NCBI GenBank assembly: GCA_029055345.1 | Contig: JAIDDJ010000032.1 | Location: 62,001 to 126,000, forward strand | Length of the DNA stretch: 64,000 bases | Origin: Muribaculaceae bacterium | GTDB taxonomy: Bacteria > Bacteroidota > Bacteroidia > Bacteroidales > Muribaculaceae | Reading direction: 5' to 3' | Shown here: in pieces, positions 1 to 7,856 of the stretch | How positions within the stretch are numbered: position 1 is the first letter of the stretch | Layout of the letters: the number at the start of each line of letters is the position of its first letter | The notes under the pieces: generated by a model | Databases searched by the model: none | What the model was told of the DNA's origin: nothing | Seen by the model: only the letters and a program-made list of their open reading frames with translations | Translations under genes and position numbers: made by a program

Positions 1-690
1 TTTATGGAAACATATAACGCTTCTGAAGGCTTCTTTGCAGTGCAAAATAATCTTGACGACACATCGATGCTCTTGATAATCGACAATGATGTATTCTATG
101 AGTTCATCGATATTTTTGATGAGACCGAACGCCCGTTACCGATATGGGAAATTAAACCGGGACATACATATGAGTTGCTAATCACCTCCAGCAATGGTTT
201 ATGGCGATATCGGATAGGAGACACTGTAAGGATTGAATCAATAAATCCTGTAAAAATCCGCATCGCCGGCAGAACAAAGACATTCATTAACGCATTTGGT
301 GAAGAATTGATGGAAGACAATGCAGAGCGGGCAATGGCAGAAGCTTGCAGGCTTACGGGCGCTGAAATAAAAAATTATACCGGTGCGCCTATATTCGCTA
401 CCGGTAATAAACGGGGCAAGCATCAATGGCTTATGGAATGGGCCAAAGAGCCCGACGATTTGAATTTATTCGCAACAGCCCTTGACAATGAGTTACGCAA
501 ACTCAATTCTGATTACGACGCCAAACGGGCACACACAATTTTTCTGGATCCGCCAGAGATTATAACTTTACCATCAGGGACTTTCGACAAATGGCTTAAA
601 ACTGTCGGAAGCGGAAAACTTGGCGGCCAGCGAAAAATCCCGAGGCTTTCCAACGACCGCCACATTGCCGATGCCATTCTCAAGCTCTGA
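1..690 (+). CDS. GH3-family acyl-acid-amido synthetase-like protein, C-terminal part
   Basis: The reading frame is open from base 1, so the gene starts outside the window and the ATG at base 4 is almost certainly internal. The visible 229 residues match the C-terminal half of bacterial GH3-superfamily proteins (about 500 residues), which are adenylate-forming enzymes related to plant auxin-amido synthetases. Typical signatures are YNASEGFFA near the beginning and LWRYRIGDTVRI around residue 65, followed by a C-terminal cap domain ending in a GQRKIPRLSNDR segment. The substrate in Bacteroidales is not established. The protein has no signal peptide in the visible part and is expected to be cytosolic. 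The gene stands alone on its strand; the next two genes are convergent with it. Confidence 0.85.
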   Translation, partial: FMETYNASEGFFAVQNNLDDTSMLLIIDNDVFYEFIDIFDETERPLPIWEIKPGHTYELLITSSNGLWRYRIGDTVRIESINPVKIRIAGRTKTFINAFGEELMEDNAERAMAEACRLTGAEIKNYTGAPIFATGNKRGKHQWLMEWAKEPDDLNLFATALDNELRKLNSDYDAKRAHTIFLDPPEIITLPSGTFDKWLKTVGSGKLGGQRKIPRLSNDRHIADAILKL

Positions 691-737
691 CTCGGAATTG
701 CACGATATAGATAAGACTATAATGGATAATCCGATGG

Positions 738-786
738 TTTCATCCACGAAAATTTCTAAGGCTCCATCCACTGAAATTTCTTAATG
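738..786. repeat. short tandem repeat with a second copy at 60.4 kb
   Basis: Two imperfect units of 24-25 bases (738-761 and 762-786) share the core CATCCAC followed by AAATTTCT. The central 21 bases (752-772) recur exactly at 60375-60395, almost 60 kb away, where they form one arm of a terminator hairpin. The element sits in the convergent gap between the GH3 gene and the LRR gene, so it may have a 3'-end or terminator role, although no strong hairpin is formed by this copy alone. Confidence 0.6.
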
Positions 787-850
787 CCAGGGTCGCAGAT
801 GCGCCTCGGATTTCGCTTTCAGATGCTGTCACATAGCTCGCTACGTGACT
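787..850 (-). repeat. possible diverged copy of the 30-kb extragenic repeat, with hairpin
   Basis: A hairpin with arms GTCACATAGC (828-837) and GCTACGTGAC (840-849) pairs at 9 of 10 positions. Read on the minus strand, it is followed by a segment ending in GCGCATCTGCG and then TGGCATTAAG. The order of hairpin, AAGC-type spacer, ATC/GATGCG core and ATGCCA-like end resembles the two repeats at 29998-30147 and 30316-30466. Like them, it lies just beyond the stop codon of a gene (the LRR protein). Similarity is partial, so common origin is tentative. Confidence 0.35.
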
Positions 851-865
851 GTATCAATTTATCTG

Positions 866-2275
866 TTATCTGAGTTTGACAATCTTTACCGTCTGCCCGG
901 CCTTGACTTTTATTACCAGAATATCGGATGAGGGCAGATTATTTACAGTTATCATTTCCGAGGAGGGCGTATTCTCATACAAACATGTTCCATCCATAGA
1001 ATAAATTCCCATGAAATCGATGTCGGTCGAAGCCGAGACATAAATGGTCGGGCCATCTCTGTTGACAATAATTTCCACATCTGAAGAATCCGACATTATA
1101 TCCACTCCGGTTTCGTACTGACCGATTTTAAAAAGGCTCCAGACGGGATGGGCTTTCCATGCCGGCTCACTGCCTTTTGCCACATTAAGCTCTATTTCAT
1201 AGGTTCCGGTGTCCGTAAGCAGTCCTGAGAATGCTTCCTCATCAACTTCCGGAACATTTGATTTCAATCTGCAAGCATCAACAAGCTTTAGCCCTTTCAG
1301 ATTCCTGAATGCATTCTTGTTGATTATGCGGACTTCAGGGCCAAGTGTAATAGTATCTATATTAGGATTGTTAGCATAAGCAGCCTCGCCGATACGGGAG
1401 GACCGAATCACAACCTGGCTTTTACCTATATTCTGGGCAAGAGCCAATTTCGGCAATTCTGACATAAATGCCGGCAGACTCTCCAATCCCTTATCGTTAA
1501 AGAAAGCTCCAACACCCAGATTAATGGCTCCCGCTTCTGAAAATGTCACCGAAGAAAGTTCCGGCATATCGGCAAATGCATATTCCCCTATTGAAGAAAT
1601 ATTGGAAAGATTCAGGCTTTTCAAAGCCGTCTTTCTAAAAGCATAATCATCTACAGTCTTAACAGAAGAGGGAATTTTTTCGGAATATATCACACACCCA
1701 TCGAACATCCCGACCGGTATATAGGTGACCGGGAATTCGAACCTTACCGCTTTTAACTTGCGGCAATCCTTAAACATTCCGATACCAAGCTGAGCTTCAG
1801 ATGATAAGGATGCGTTAGCCAATTCCGGACAAGATGCAAAAGCATAATTCCCTATTTTATTTACCGTTGGAGGGACATTGACAGACCGGAGGCCTGACGA
1901 TGAAAAAGTTCCTTCCCCGATTATTTTCACATTCTTGGGAAACATCACATTCTTGACTGCCGAACCCGCGAGCATATAAGCCGGCAACTCTCCTTCCGCA
2001 TAGATTTTCTGACCGGTGGTTGATTCATCCGGAAATGAGGATGCCTCCACAATGAGTTCCGACATATCGAGGGTTTCAATTGATCCGGACATTTTCCTAA
2101 GCATCAGAAGGTCGGCGGCATTGGCACTTCCTCGTAGCTCCAGCAGATCATCCGAAGTATTTTCAATAGCAGGCATTTGTTCATATAATTTCCCGGTATT
2201 AACTTGAACCCGAAGAGCATCGGCAGAGCCATATACCATTAAACAAACAAGGAGAGTATAAATAATGCGTTTCAT
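866..2275 (-). CDS. BspA-type leucine-rich-repeat surface protein with T9SS-like C-terminus
   Basis: This 469-residue exported protein has a signal peptide in residues 1-20 (basic start, then LLVCLMVYGSADA). Residues of about 90-345 carry BspA/LRR_5-type repeats, recognisable by recurring patterns such as KIGNYAFASC and SIGEYAFADMPEL. The last 80 residues form a beta-rich tail with IYSMDGTCLYEN and a final KIVKLR, resembling type IX secretion sorting domains (inference). BspA-like proteins bind host or bacterial surface ligands, but the partner here is unknown. It follows the RdgB-PorZ-like ORF by 27 bases on the same strand and may be cotranscribed with it, although a -7-like box lies in the gap. 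Confidence 0.8.
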   Translation of the reverse strand: MKRIIYTLLVCLMVYGSADALRVQVNTGKLYEQMPAIENTSDDLLELRGSANAADLLMLRKMSGSIETLDMSELIVEASSFPDESTTGQKIYAEGELPAYMLAGSAVKNVMFPKNVKIIGEGTFSSSGLRSVNVPPTVNKIGNYAFASCPELANASLSSEAQLGIGMFKDCRKLKAVRFEFPVTYIPVGMFDGCVIYSEKIPSSVKTVDDYAFRKTALKSLNLSNISSIGEYAFADMPELSSVTFSEAGAINLGVGAFFNDKGLESLPAFMSELPKLALAQNIGKSQVVIRSSRIGEAAYANNPNIDTITLGPEVRIINKNAFRNLKGLKLVDACRLKSNVPEVDEEAFSGLLTDTGTYEIELNVAKGSEPAWKAHPVWSLFKIGQYETGVDIMSDSSDVEIIVNRDGPTIYVSASTDIDFMGIYSMDGTCLYENTPSSEMITVNNLPSSDILVIKVKAGQTVKIVKLR

Positions 2276-2294
2276 ATGTTCTGAAAGTGTTCTG

Positions 2295-2302
2295 CAAATT
2301 TA
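2295..2302 (-). promoter_or_regulatory. possible -7 box for the LRR protein gene
   Basis: On the minus strand the gap between the two genes reads TAAATTTG, matching the Bacteroidetes -7 consensus TAnnTTTG about 19 bases before the LRR gene start. No convincing TTTG box is present 19-20 bases upstream, so this may be fortuitous and the gene may simply be read through from the upstream ORF. Confidence 0.3.
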
Positions 2303-5300
2303 TTATTCAACCACAAGAATTTTCCCGACTTTATTATAACTGTCGGAAGATGGACCTGCTCCGGCCATCACAAAATAGACACCACCTGGAACACGCCGGG
2401 AATAAATATCAGTAATATTCCAGGTTATTGAACCGGCTGTGGCCTGTCCGCATTCCTTGATTAGATTTCCGGCCGTATCAACAATTTTCACCATAGCATC
2501 ATCAGCCAGACCATCTATTGTCACAAGCCCATAATAGTCCGGGCGAACGGGATTCGGGAAACAGCGGATATCTCCTTCTTCAGAAGACGCACTACCTGAA
2601 GATATGAACAATTCACACAATCCATTGTCGGTCGAAACCATCATTGAGTTTGAAGATGGATTATATTCTACTGCAAAAACCAGATTTCCGGGCATTTGAG
2701 AGTTATCCGTCGTATAGGTGTTATAAATGGTTTTACCATCAGCAGATGTGCATACAAGACCCGCGCCCTGAGTTCCGAACCATTTCCTTCCGGAGCCATC
2801 CGTAGTAATGCTATTCACTTTGACACCTGACAGAAGATAGTCCGCAAGATTCGTACCGTCATTACGGGGGACCTTGATTCGACGCACCGCAGAGGGATTT
2901 TCAAAAGCCTCCTTCGGATCGAAAGTAAAGATTCCATCATTGTATCCTACCCAGACCAAGCCGGTCGACAAATCTTCATGCCAGCTGTAAATAATATTCA
3001 AAGTGAGCATCTCCCCATCCTGATCATAAATATTCTTCATTTTTACGACGCGGTCATCAGATGTGTTATCCAAGGTCCCTCGGTGGTCAACCAACAGAAG
3101 GGGAGAAGCATTGATATTTCCATATGCCAACACTATATTCTTAGAGGCAGAAGATTTTAAGGGAAGAACTATTGAATTATTTCCTACAGGCACATCGCGG
3201 ATTTCAATCTTTTTCCAAGGCTGGAAAGTTTCTGCAGAGCGGGTAGCTGTGCGGGCTTCAGGCGTCCACGCACATAATATGATTCTATCGCTCACGCCCT
3301 CTTTTAATGATGGTTTGGGATCGACATAAATAGTCCAGAGATTGGAAGAATTGTCAAAGGAGGGCGCTGCAAAAACGCATTGATCCTGCCATGTGCCCTG
3401 CGGGTTAGCCGGCACAACCTCAATGTATCCTTTTTTCTTTTCATTCCCATAAAGATCGGCAGGTTTTGAAAATTGCAATGAGTTTTCCGGATTTTTCAAA
3501 TCAAGTCTAAAAAGACCGGAGCGCACGGAACCGCTATATATATGGTCCTTATTTACGGGGTCAATAGCTACTCCCCAGGGATTGTCAATCAACAGGCCAT
3601 CTTTAACGCGGTAAGTGGTTGACAATGGAGTCCAGGAAAGATTCTTTTCCCCGCAAATCACATCATAGGAATTGAATATGTGATCTGCAAAGGGGAACTC
3701 ATACCCGTGGTTGCGGACAAGCATTCCGTAATCGGGGTGATAAGCCATTGACATACTCATGAACACATTGGAAGCATCCGGGAACCAACGGTCGGACTTG
3801 ACTGTCCAATTGCCGGTTTCGGAGGAGGGGGCTTTCAGGCAAGAGATCCCTTGTCTTCCCGAGGAAAACCAAAAATCGGAACCATTGAATGTAGCTGCCA
3901 GAGATCCTGTATAGCCGGAAGGTAAAGGCAAAGCCCTTGATTCAAGCTTACTATTGACGACTGTCACTCCCTTCTCGGATGTGGCAACAAAATAATCCTT
4001 CGAGCACGTTGACCCATAAATCGGGTTCAATGCCAATGACCAAAAAACCGGCGAACTGCCGGCCTCCCGGATTGCTGCATATCTTAGATTCCAACTGTCG
4101 CCATACTCCACAATCATGGATTCTTCACCCGGAATATGAATCTTGTTGATAAATGCCGATTTCGGAACTGAAGAAAAATCCGTGAAGGTATATGCGTCCG
4201 GAGTCCCGTAATATAGGCCGCTTTTATTACCGAGCCATATTCTATCCTTAAAACGAGCGCACGTCAATATTTCCTTATTCAGGATTCGGGACGACTTTAT
4301 TTCTTTAAGTTTATCATCAATTACTATATACCCGAAATTTGTAGCGGCATATATTTCATGTCGGTCAGGAGAGAACGTAATATCATTGATGGTCTTGTCA
4401 AGCGAGGCGTCTGCTATACTTAACCCCGGTATATATGCTCTGTCGCCATTGTCATAAAGAAGGTTAATCACCCCATCATCAAGCGCTACTGCCAGATAGC
4501 GCGATTGATAATTATATCCAATTGCCTTGACGATATTGCCGGTCAGTAAATTCTGACTGTTCAGATAATTCAATTCCCCTGAAGCAATATCATATCTGAA
4601 CAAATTTCCATACAGAATTCCGGAATTGCTGCTATTGCGATTATATTCCTGAGCTGCTCCAAGAAAATAGACATAATCAGGAGACACCACAATATTCACC
4701 ATCTGACCATCGTAGGAAGGGACAAGCCTCCATTCTTCGGCTGTCGCGACTGATGTGTATCCTAATAAAGACCATATCATCAACATTATAATGCCAAGAA
4801 ATTCCGATAACTTTCGTAATGCGCGTCCACGGTGAGAAACAGCATTTTTCTCAGCAGAAGTCATCTCCGCGAACGTTTTACCGGATTCTTTCTCAATAAA
4901 GACCGGATCATATCCGAATCCATCCTTTCCGGAAGGGTGCCGGGCTATGCGTCCCTCTACCCTTCCCTCGAAAGTATGGGGCTTCCCGTCAAGAATCAAT
5001 GCCACCACGGTGCTGAAGTGCGCCTCGCGATTGACCTGACCATTCATTTCTTCAAGCAACTTGGCCACGTTATCAGCCGGAGTGCAGTTTTCTCCGGCGT
5101 ATCTCGCACTATATACTCCGGGGGCTCCATTCAGAGAATCAACCATCAAACCGGTATCATCGGCGAAGCAGTCGCATCCATATCGGTCGTGTATGTATCG
5201 AGCCTTTATCAATGCGTTACCTTCAAGTGTTTCTGAGGTTTCTTCTATATCGTCATGACAACCAATCTCTCCTAATGATATTATTTCGTATTTATCGGAG

Positions 5301-5371
5301 AGTATTTGTCGCGCTTCCTCTAATTTATGGGGATTATTTGTTGCAAAAACAAGTCTACTTATAGTTTTCAT
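2303..5371 (-). CDS. RdgB/HAM1 NTP pyrophosphatase fused in frame to a PorZ-like T9SS propeller protein
   Basis: One uninterrupted 1022-residue ORF. Residues 1-193 are a full-length RdgB/HAM1 enzyme, which hydrolyses XTP, dITP and ITP to monophosphates. It has all family motifs: FATNNPHKLEEA, FADDTGLMVDSLNGAPGVYSAR, GFGYDPVF and SHRGRAL. Residues 196-215 (MLMIWSLLGYTSVATAEE) look like a signal peptide. Residues 220-920 form beta-propellers, and the last 90 residues (FPNPVRPDYYG and VPGGVYFVMAG) form a type IX sorting-like domain. The exported part resembles PorZ, the surface propeller protein needed for T9SS function. A cytosolic enzyme cannot share one mature chain with an exported protein, so two products (internal start at ATG 4784-4786 or 4778-4780) or a lost stop codon are likely. 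The RdgB call is very safe; the PorZ identity is probable. Confidence 0.85.
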   Translation of the reverse strand: MKTISRLVFATNNPHKLEEARQILSDKYEIISLGEIGCHDDIEETSETLEGNALIKARYIHDRYGCDCFADDTGLMVDSLNGAPGVYSARYAGENCTPADNVAKLLEEMNGQVNREAHFSTVVALILDGKPHTFEGRVEGRIARHPSGKDGFGYDPVFIEKESGKTFAEMTSAEKNAVSHRGRALRKLSEFLGIIMLMIWSLLGYTSVATAEEWRLVPSYDGQMVNIVVSPDYVYFLGAAQEYNRNSSNSGILYGNLFRYDIASGELNYLNSQNLLTGNIVKAIGYNYQSRYLAVALDDGVINLLYDNGDRAYIPGLSIADASLDKTINDITFSPDRHEIYAATNFGYIVIDDKLKEIKSSRILNKEILTCARFKDRIWLGNKSGLYYGTPDAYTFTDFSSVPKSAFINKIHIPGEESMIVEYGDSWNLRYAAIREAGSSPVFWSLALNPIYGSTCSKDYFVATSEKGVTVVNSKLESRALPLPSGYTGSLAATFNGSDFWFSSGRQGISCLKAPSSETGNWTVKSDRWFPDASNVFMSMSMAYHPDYGMLVRNHGYEFPFADHIFNSYDVICGEKNLSWTPLSTTYRVKDGLLIDNPWGVAIDPVNKDHIYSGSVRSGLFRLDLKNPENSLQFSKPADLYGNEKKKGYIEVVPANPQGTWQDQCVFAAPSFDNSSNLWTIYVDPKPSLKEGVSDRIILCAWTPEARTATRSAETFQPWKKIEIRDVPVGNNSIVLPLKSSASKNIVLAYGNINASPLLLVDHRGTLDNTSDDRVVKMKNIYDQDGEMLTLNIIYSWHEDLSTGLVWVGYNDGIFTFDPKEAFENPSAVRRIKVPRNDGTNLADYLLSGVKVNSITTDGSGRKWFGTQGAGLVCTSADGKTIYNTYTTDNSQMPGNLVFAVEYNPSSNSMMVSTDNGLCELFISSGSASSEEGDIRCFPNPVRPDYYGLVTIDGLADDAMVKIVDTAGNLIKECGQATAGSITWNITDIYSRRVPGGVYFVMAGAGPSSDSYNKVGKILVVE

Positions 5372-5476
5372 CTAATTTATAACGATTCACAGGCGCTCCA
5401 TATTGCATAGGCACGCCTGCACGATATATGCCCTGAAGCATAAGAGTGCGTTACTTAATAATATGTGAAAATCGGA

Positions 5477-6529
5477 TTACAGATTATAATATTCCCTGAA
5501 CCATTTGACAGTCTCGACAATGCCATCGTTAAGATCGACTTCCGGGCAGAATCCGGTCAGAGCTGCCAGATCGGAACTGTCTGCCCATGTGCGGTACACA
5601 TCTCCTGGCTGCATAGGCATCAATTGCTTATCAACTGATTTTCCTATCGTTTTCTCAATGCATGAAATATAATCGAGTAGATTTACAGGTGATTGATGAC
5701 CTATATTGAATACTCTGTAAGGTGCGGAAGAAGAGGCCGGATCAGGCGCGTTCTTATCCCATACAGGACTGCTTACCGGAGCAAAACGAATAGTCCGTAC
5801 GATTCCTTCAACTACATCATCAATATATGTGAAATCACGCCACATATCCCCGTTATTGAATACTTTGATGGACTTATCCCGAAGGATTGCATCCATAAAC
5901 AGAAATGGAGACATATCGGGGCGTCCCCATGGCCCATAGACCGTAAAGAAACGTAGTCCGGTGGTCGGCAGATTATAGAGATAGCTGTAAACATGGGCCA
6001 TAAGCTCATCAGACTTCTTGGTGGCGGCATATATGCTTACCGGATGAGCTATAGAATCATGCTCGGAAAACGGCACCTTCGAATTTAACCCATAAACGCT
6101 CGATGACGACGCATATATTAAATGCTTTACCCCTGAATGACGGCAGCCTTCGAGAACATTGATAAAACCCATTACATTGCTCTTTACGTAGCTCCGGGGA
6201 TTTTCGATAGAATACCTTACTCCCGCCTGGGCAGCGAGATTTATCACAACTTCAAATTTATTATCCGAAAAAAGTCTGTCTACCTTTTCTTCCTCCTCAA
6301 GATTCAAACGGATAAATGTGAAGCGTCCTGTCTGGTTATCCGTAACAGGGCGATCCCATTCCTCTGCTTCACGCCCGATTCCAAGCGACCTGAGACGCGC
6401 AAGCTTTAACTCCGGATCATAATAAGTATTTATATTGTCTATACCGGTCACTGTATTACCATCCTTGAGCAAACGCCCTACGAGTGCAGCTCCTATAAAG
6501 CCTGCGGCACCGGTAACGAGTATATTCAT
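5477..6529 (-). CDS. NAD-dependent sugar-nucleotide epimerase, UDP-glucuronate 4-epimerase-like
   Basis: A 350-residue extended short-chain dehydrogenase. The start is set at the ATG at 6527-6529 because the Rossmann motif MNILVTGAAGFIGAAL begins there; the ORF track's extra 20 residues are non-conserved. Further signatures are the catalytic YAATKK, GLRFFTVYGPWGRPDM and WRDFTYIDDVVEGIVR, which together point to UDP-glucuronate 4-epimerase (UDP-galacturonate for surface polysaccharide) rather than GalE or RmlB. It lies 88 bases downstream of the EpsG-like polymerase on the same strand, consistent with a role in capsule or exopolysaccharide synthesis. Specificity was judged by motif only. Confidence 0.85.
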   Translation of the reverse strand: MNILVTGAAGFIGAALVGRLLKDGNTVTGIDNINTYYDPELKLARLRSLGIGREAEEWDRPVTDNQTGRFTFIRLNLEEEEKVDRLFSDNKFEVVINLAAQAGVRYSIENPRSYVKSNVMGFINVLEGCRHSGVKHLIYASSSSVYGLNSKVPFSEHDSIAHPVSIYAATKKSDELMAHVYSYLYNLPTTGLRFFTVYGPWGRPDMSPFLFMDAILRDKSIKVFNNGDMWRDFTYIDDVVEGIVRTIRFAPVSSPVWDKNAPDPASSSAPYRVFNIGHQSPVNLLDYISCIEKTIGKSVDKQLMPMQPGDVYRTWADSSDLAALTGFCPEVDLNDGIVETVKWFREYYNL

Positions 6530-6568
6530 TCTGAATATGTTGTTTTTACGATTTTTTAAAATTAAATG

Positions 6569-6577
6569 CAAAGATAA
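6569..6577 (-). promoter_or_regulatory. possible -7 box upstream of the epimerase gene
   Basis: The minus strand reads TATCTTTGC about 40 bases upstream of the chosen epimerase start, matching TAnnTTTG. The upstream -33 element is not clearly at the right distance, so the call is weak. If real, transcription begins downstream of the first 20 codons of the longer ORF, supporting the shorter start. Confidence 0.35.
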
Positions 6578-6617
6578 ACATTTTGGCAAAATTCTGAAAG
6601 CAACTCGCCGTTTTTTT

Positions 6618-7706
6618 CTAATTTACGACATATGTCAGTAGGCGGTTAGCCTCTATGTGCTGATAGACCACGAGAGCTATCGGTACAATCCACCATAAAT
6701 AGTAATGTTTTTTGCTTATCAATGGGAACATCGCTAATGCGAAAATATCGAATGCCGCAAACATTTCTCCGAATCGCCCCTGAAGGACAGGGATATCGCT
6801 CAAGAGCAAATATGACATCTGTGAACACATATAAAATATGAGCACCGGAATGGTATATGGGTAACTCCTAAGTATCGATTTCTGATTGAAAAGCATGATA
6901 ATGGCGCAAAATATTTTGAAAAGACGCGCAGGCCCGATTTCCGAAGCTATGTACGTTTTACTCCCCATGTAATTCTCCAGATATGTCTGGACGACTCCTA
7001 CCGGGAGAAATTTGGCCACATATCCGAGCTGTGTATTTAATAATCCTGCTATCGTACACAATATCAGAATGGCCGACCATATCCATTTATTCAGATGCTT
7101 AGTCGGGATAAAATAGAAAAAAACAAAAATAAGTGCCGAGTAATGAAAGGTATATGCAAGAGCGACAAATAAAAAATAAACAATCCATTTTCTTTCACGA
7201 ATGAACCTCACTGCTATCAGCAACAGACCGATTGCCACACCGGCCCGCATCTGAATCATGTCGTGAAGGATAAAAGTATACGACAGATATATTAACAAAG
7301 AGAGCCATATATTCGGAGAGTTACTGAAGATCGCCACTATGTGCCCACTTACCGAAAGTACTGCATACAGACCCAGAAGCACCATAAAAGACGGCGCCAT
7401 TCTGACAAGAATTGTAAAGGTGGGTTCAAGCTCCCTGTTCATCTTATCGCCACCTCCCATATCATAATATTGCTCATACATTGCTCTGTCGGGCAATGTT
7501 TCAGGCTTAAAAATACAGATGACAATTAAACCGATGGATATAAGCACGGCACCTACAATGGCGGCTTTGTGAGCTGATCCCGACATCCCGTTTAACGGGC
7601 TGTAACCCCTAACTTCGGGTGAAGCGGAATATACCAGCTTGCGCGACCCGAGGGGTAACGTAAGTGCTAATATCAGTAGTACTATTGCATAATAGGCTTC
7701 AACCAT
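6618..7706 (-). CDS. EpsG/Wzy-like polysaccharide polymerase, multi-pass membrane protein
   Basis: A 362-residue inner-membrane protein with roughly ten hydrophobic segments spread over its whole length. Features typical of the EpsG family (repeat-unit polymerases of exopolysaccharide and O-antigen) are the periplasmic-loop motif RAMYEQYYD near residue 75, the segment QMRAGVAIGLLLIAVRFI around residue 150, and the following FHYSALIFVFFYF. The family joins lipid-linked oligosaccharide units. It precedes the epimerase gene and shares an upstream region with divergent leuS. The specific polymer cannot be predicted, because no glycosyltransferase genes are in the window. Confidence 0.75.
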   Translation of the reverse strand: MVEAYYAIVLLILALTLPLGSRKLVYSASPEVRGYSPLNGMSGSAHKAAIVGAVLISIGLIVICIFKPETLPDRAMYEQYYDMGGGDKMNRELEPTFTILVRMAPSFMVLLGLYAVLSVSGHIVAIFSNSPNIWLSLLIYLSYTFILHDMIQMRAGVAIGLLLIAVRFIRERKWIVYFLFVALAYTFHYSALIFVFFYFIPTKHLNKWIWSAILILCTIAGLLNTQLGYVAKFLPVGVVQTYLENYMGSKTYIASEIGPARLFKIFCAIIMLFNQKSILRSYPYTIPVLIFYMCSQMSYLLLSDIPVLQGRFGEMFAAFDIFALAMFPLISKKHYYLWWIVPIALVVYQHIEANRLLTYVVN

Positions 7707-7754
7707 GAATTATCTTTATTTTCAAGATGCAGGTTACTTTATCTTTCCGGCGAC

Positions 7755-7787
7755 TGCAAAATTAATCATTTTTTTTGTAATTTTGCA
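7755..7787. promoter_or_regulatory. divergent, overlapping promoters of the epsG-like gene and leuS
   Basis: A perfect 10-base inverted repeat, TGCAAAATTA (7755-7764) and TAATTTTGCA (7778-7787), is separated by 13 bases. Each arm read outward is a strong Bacteroidetes -7 box (TAATTTTG), the left one for the minus-strand polymerase gene and the right one for leuS. The -33 region of each promoter falls on the -7 box of the other, so two polymerases probably cannot occupy both at once. The leuS leader would be about 65 bases. Confidence 0.65.
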
Positions 7788-7856
7788 TAAATATAGTGTA
7801 AATCAGAATACACATCGCTCCCCGCATTACGCAAGTAAATAAATTTCAATAAGATA

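Noticed and set aside
5372-5476. Hairpin-like AGGCG...CGCCT in the gap upstream of the RdgB-PorZ-like ORF
   Set aside because: Only five paired bases with a long loop and no T-run; not distinguishable from chance. No clear promoter was found here either.
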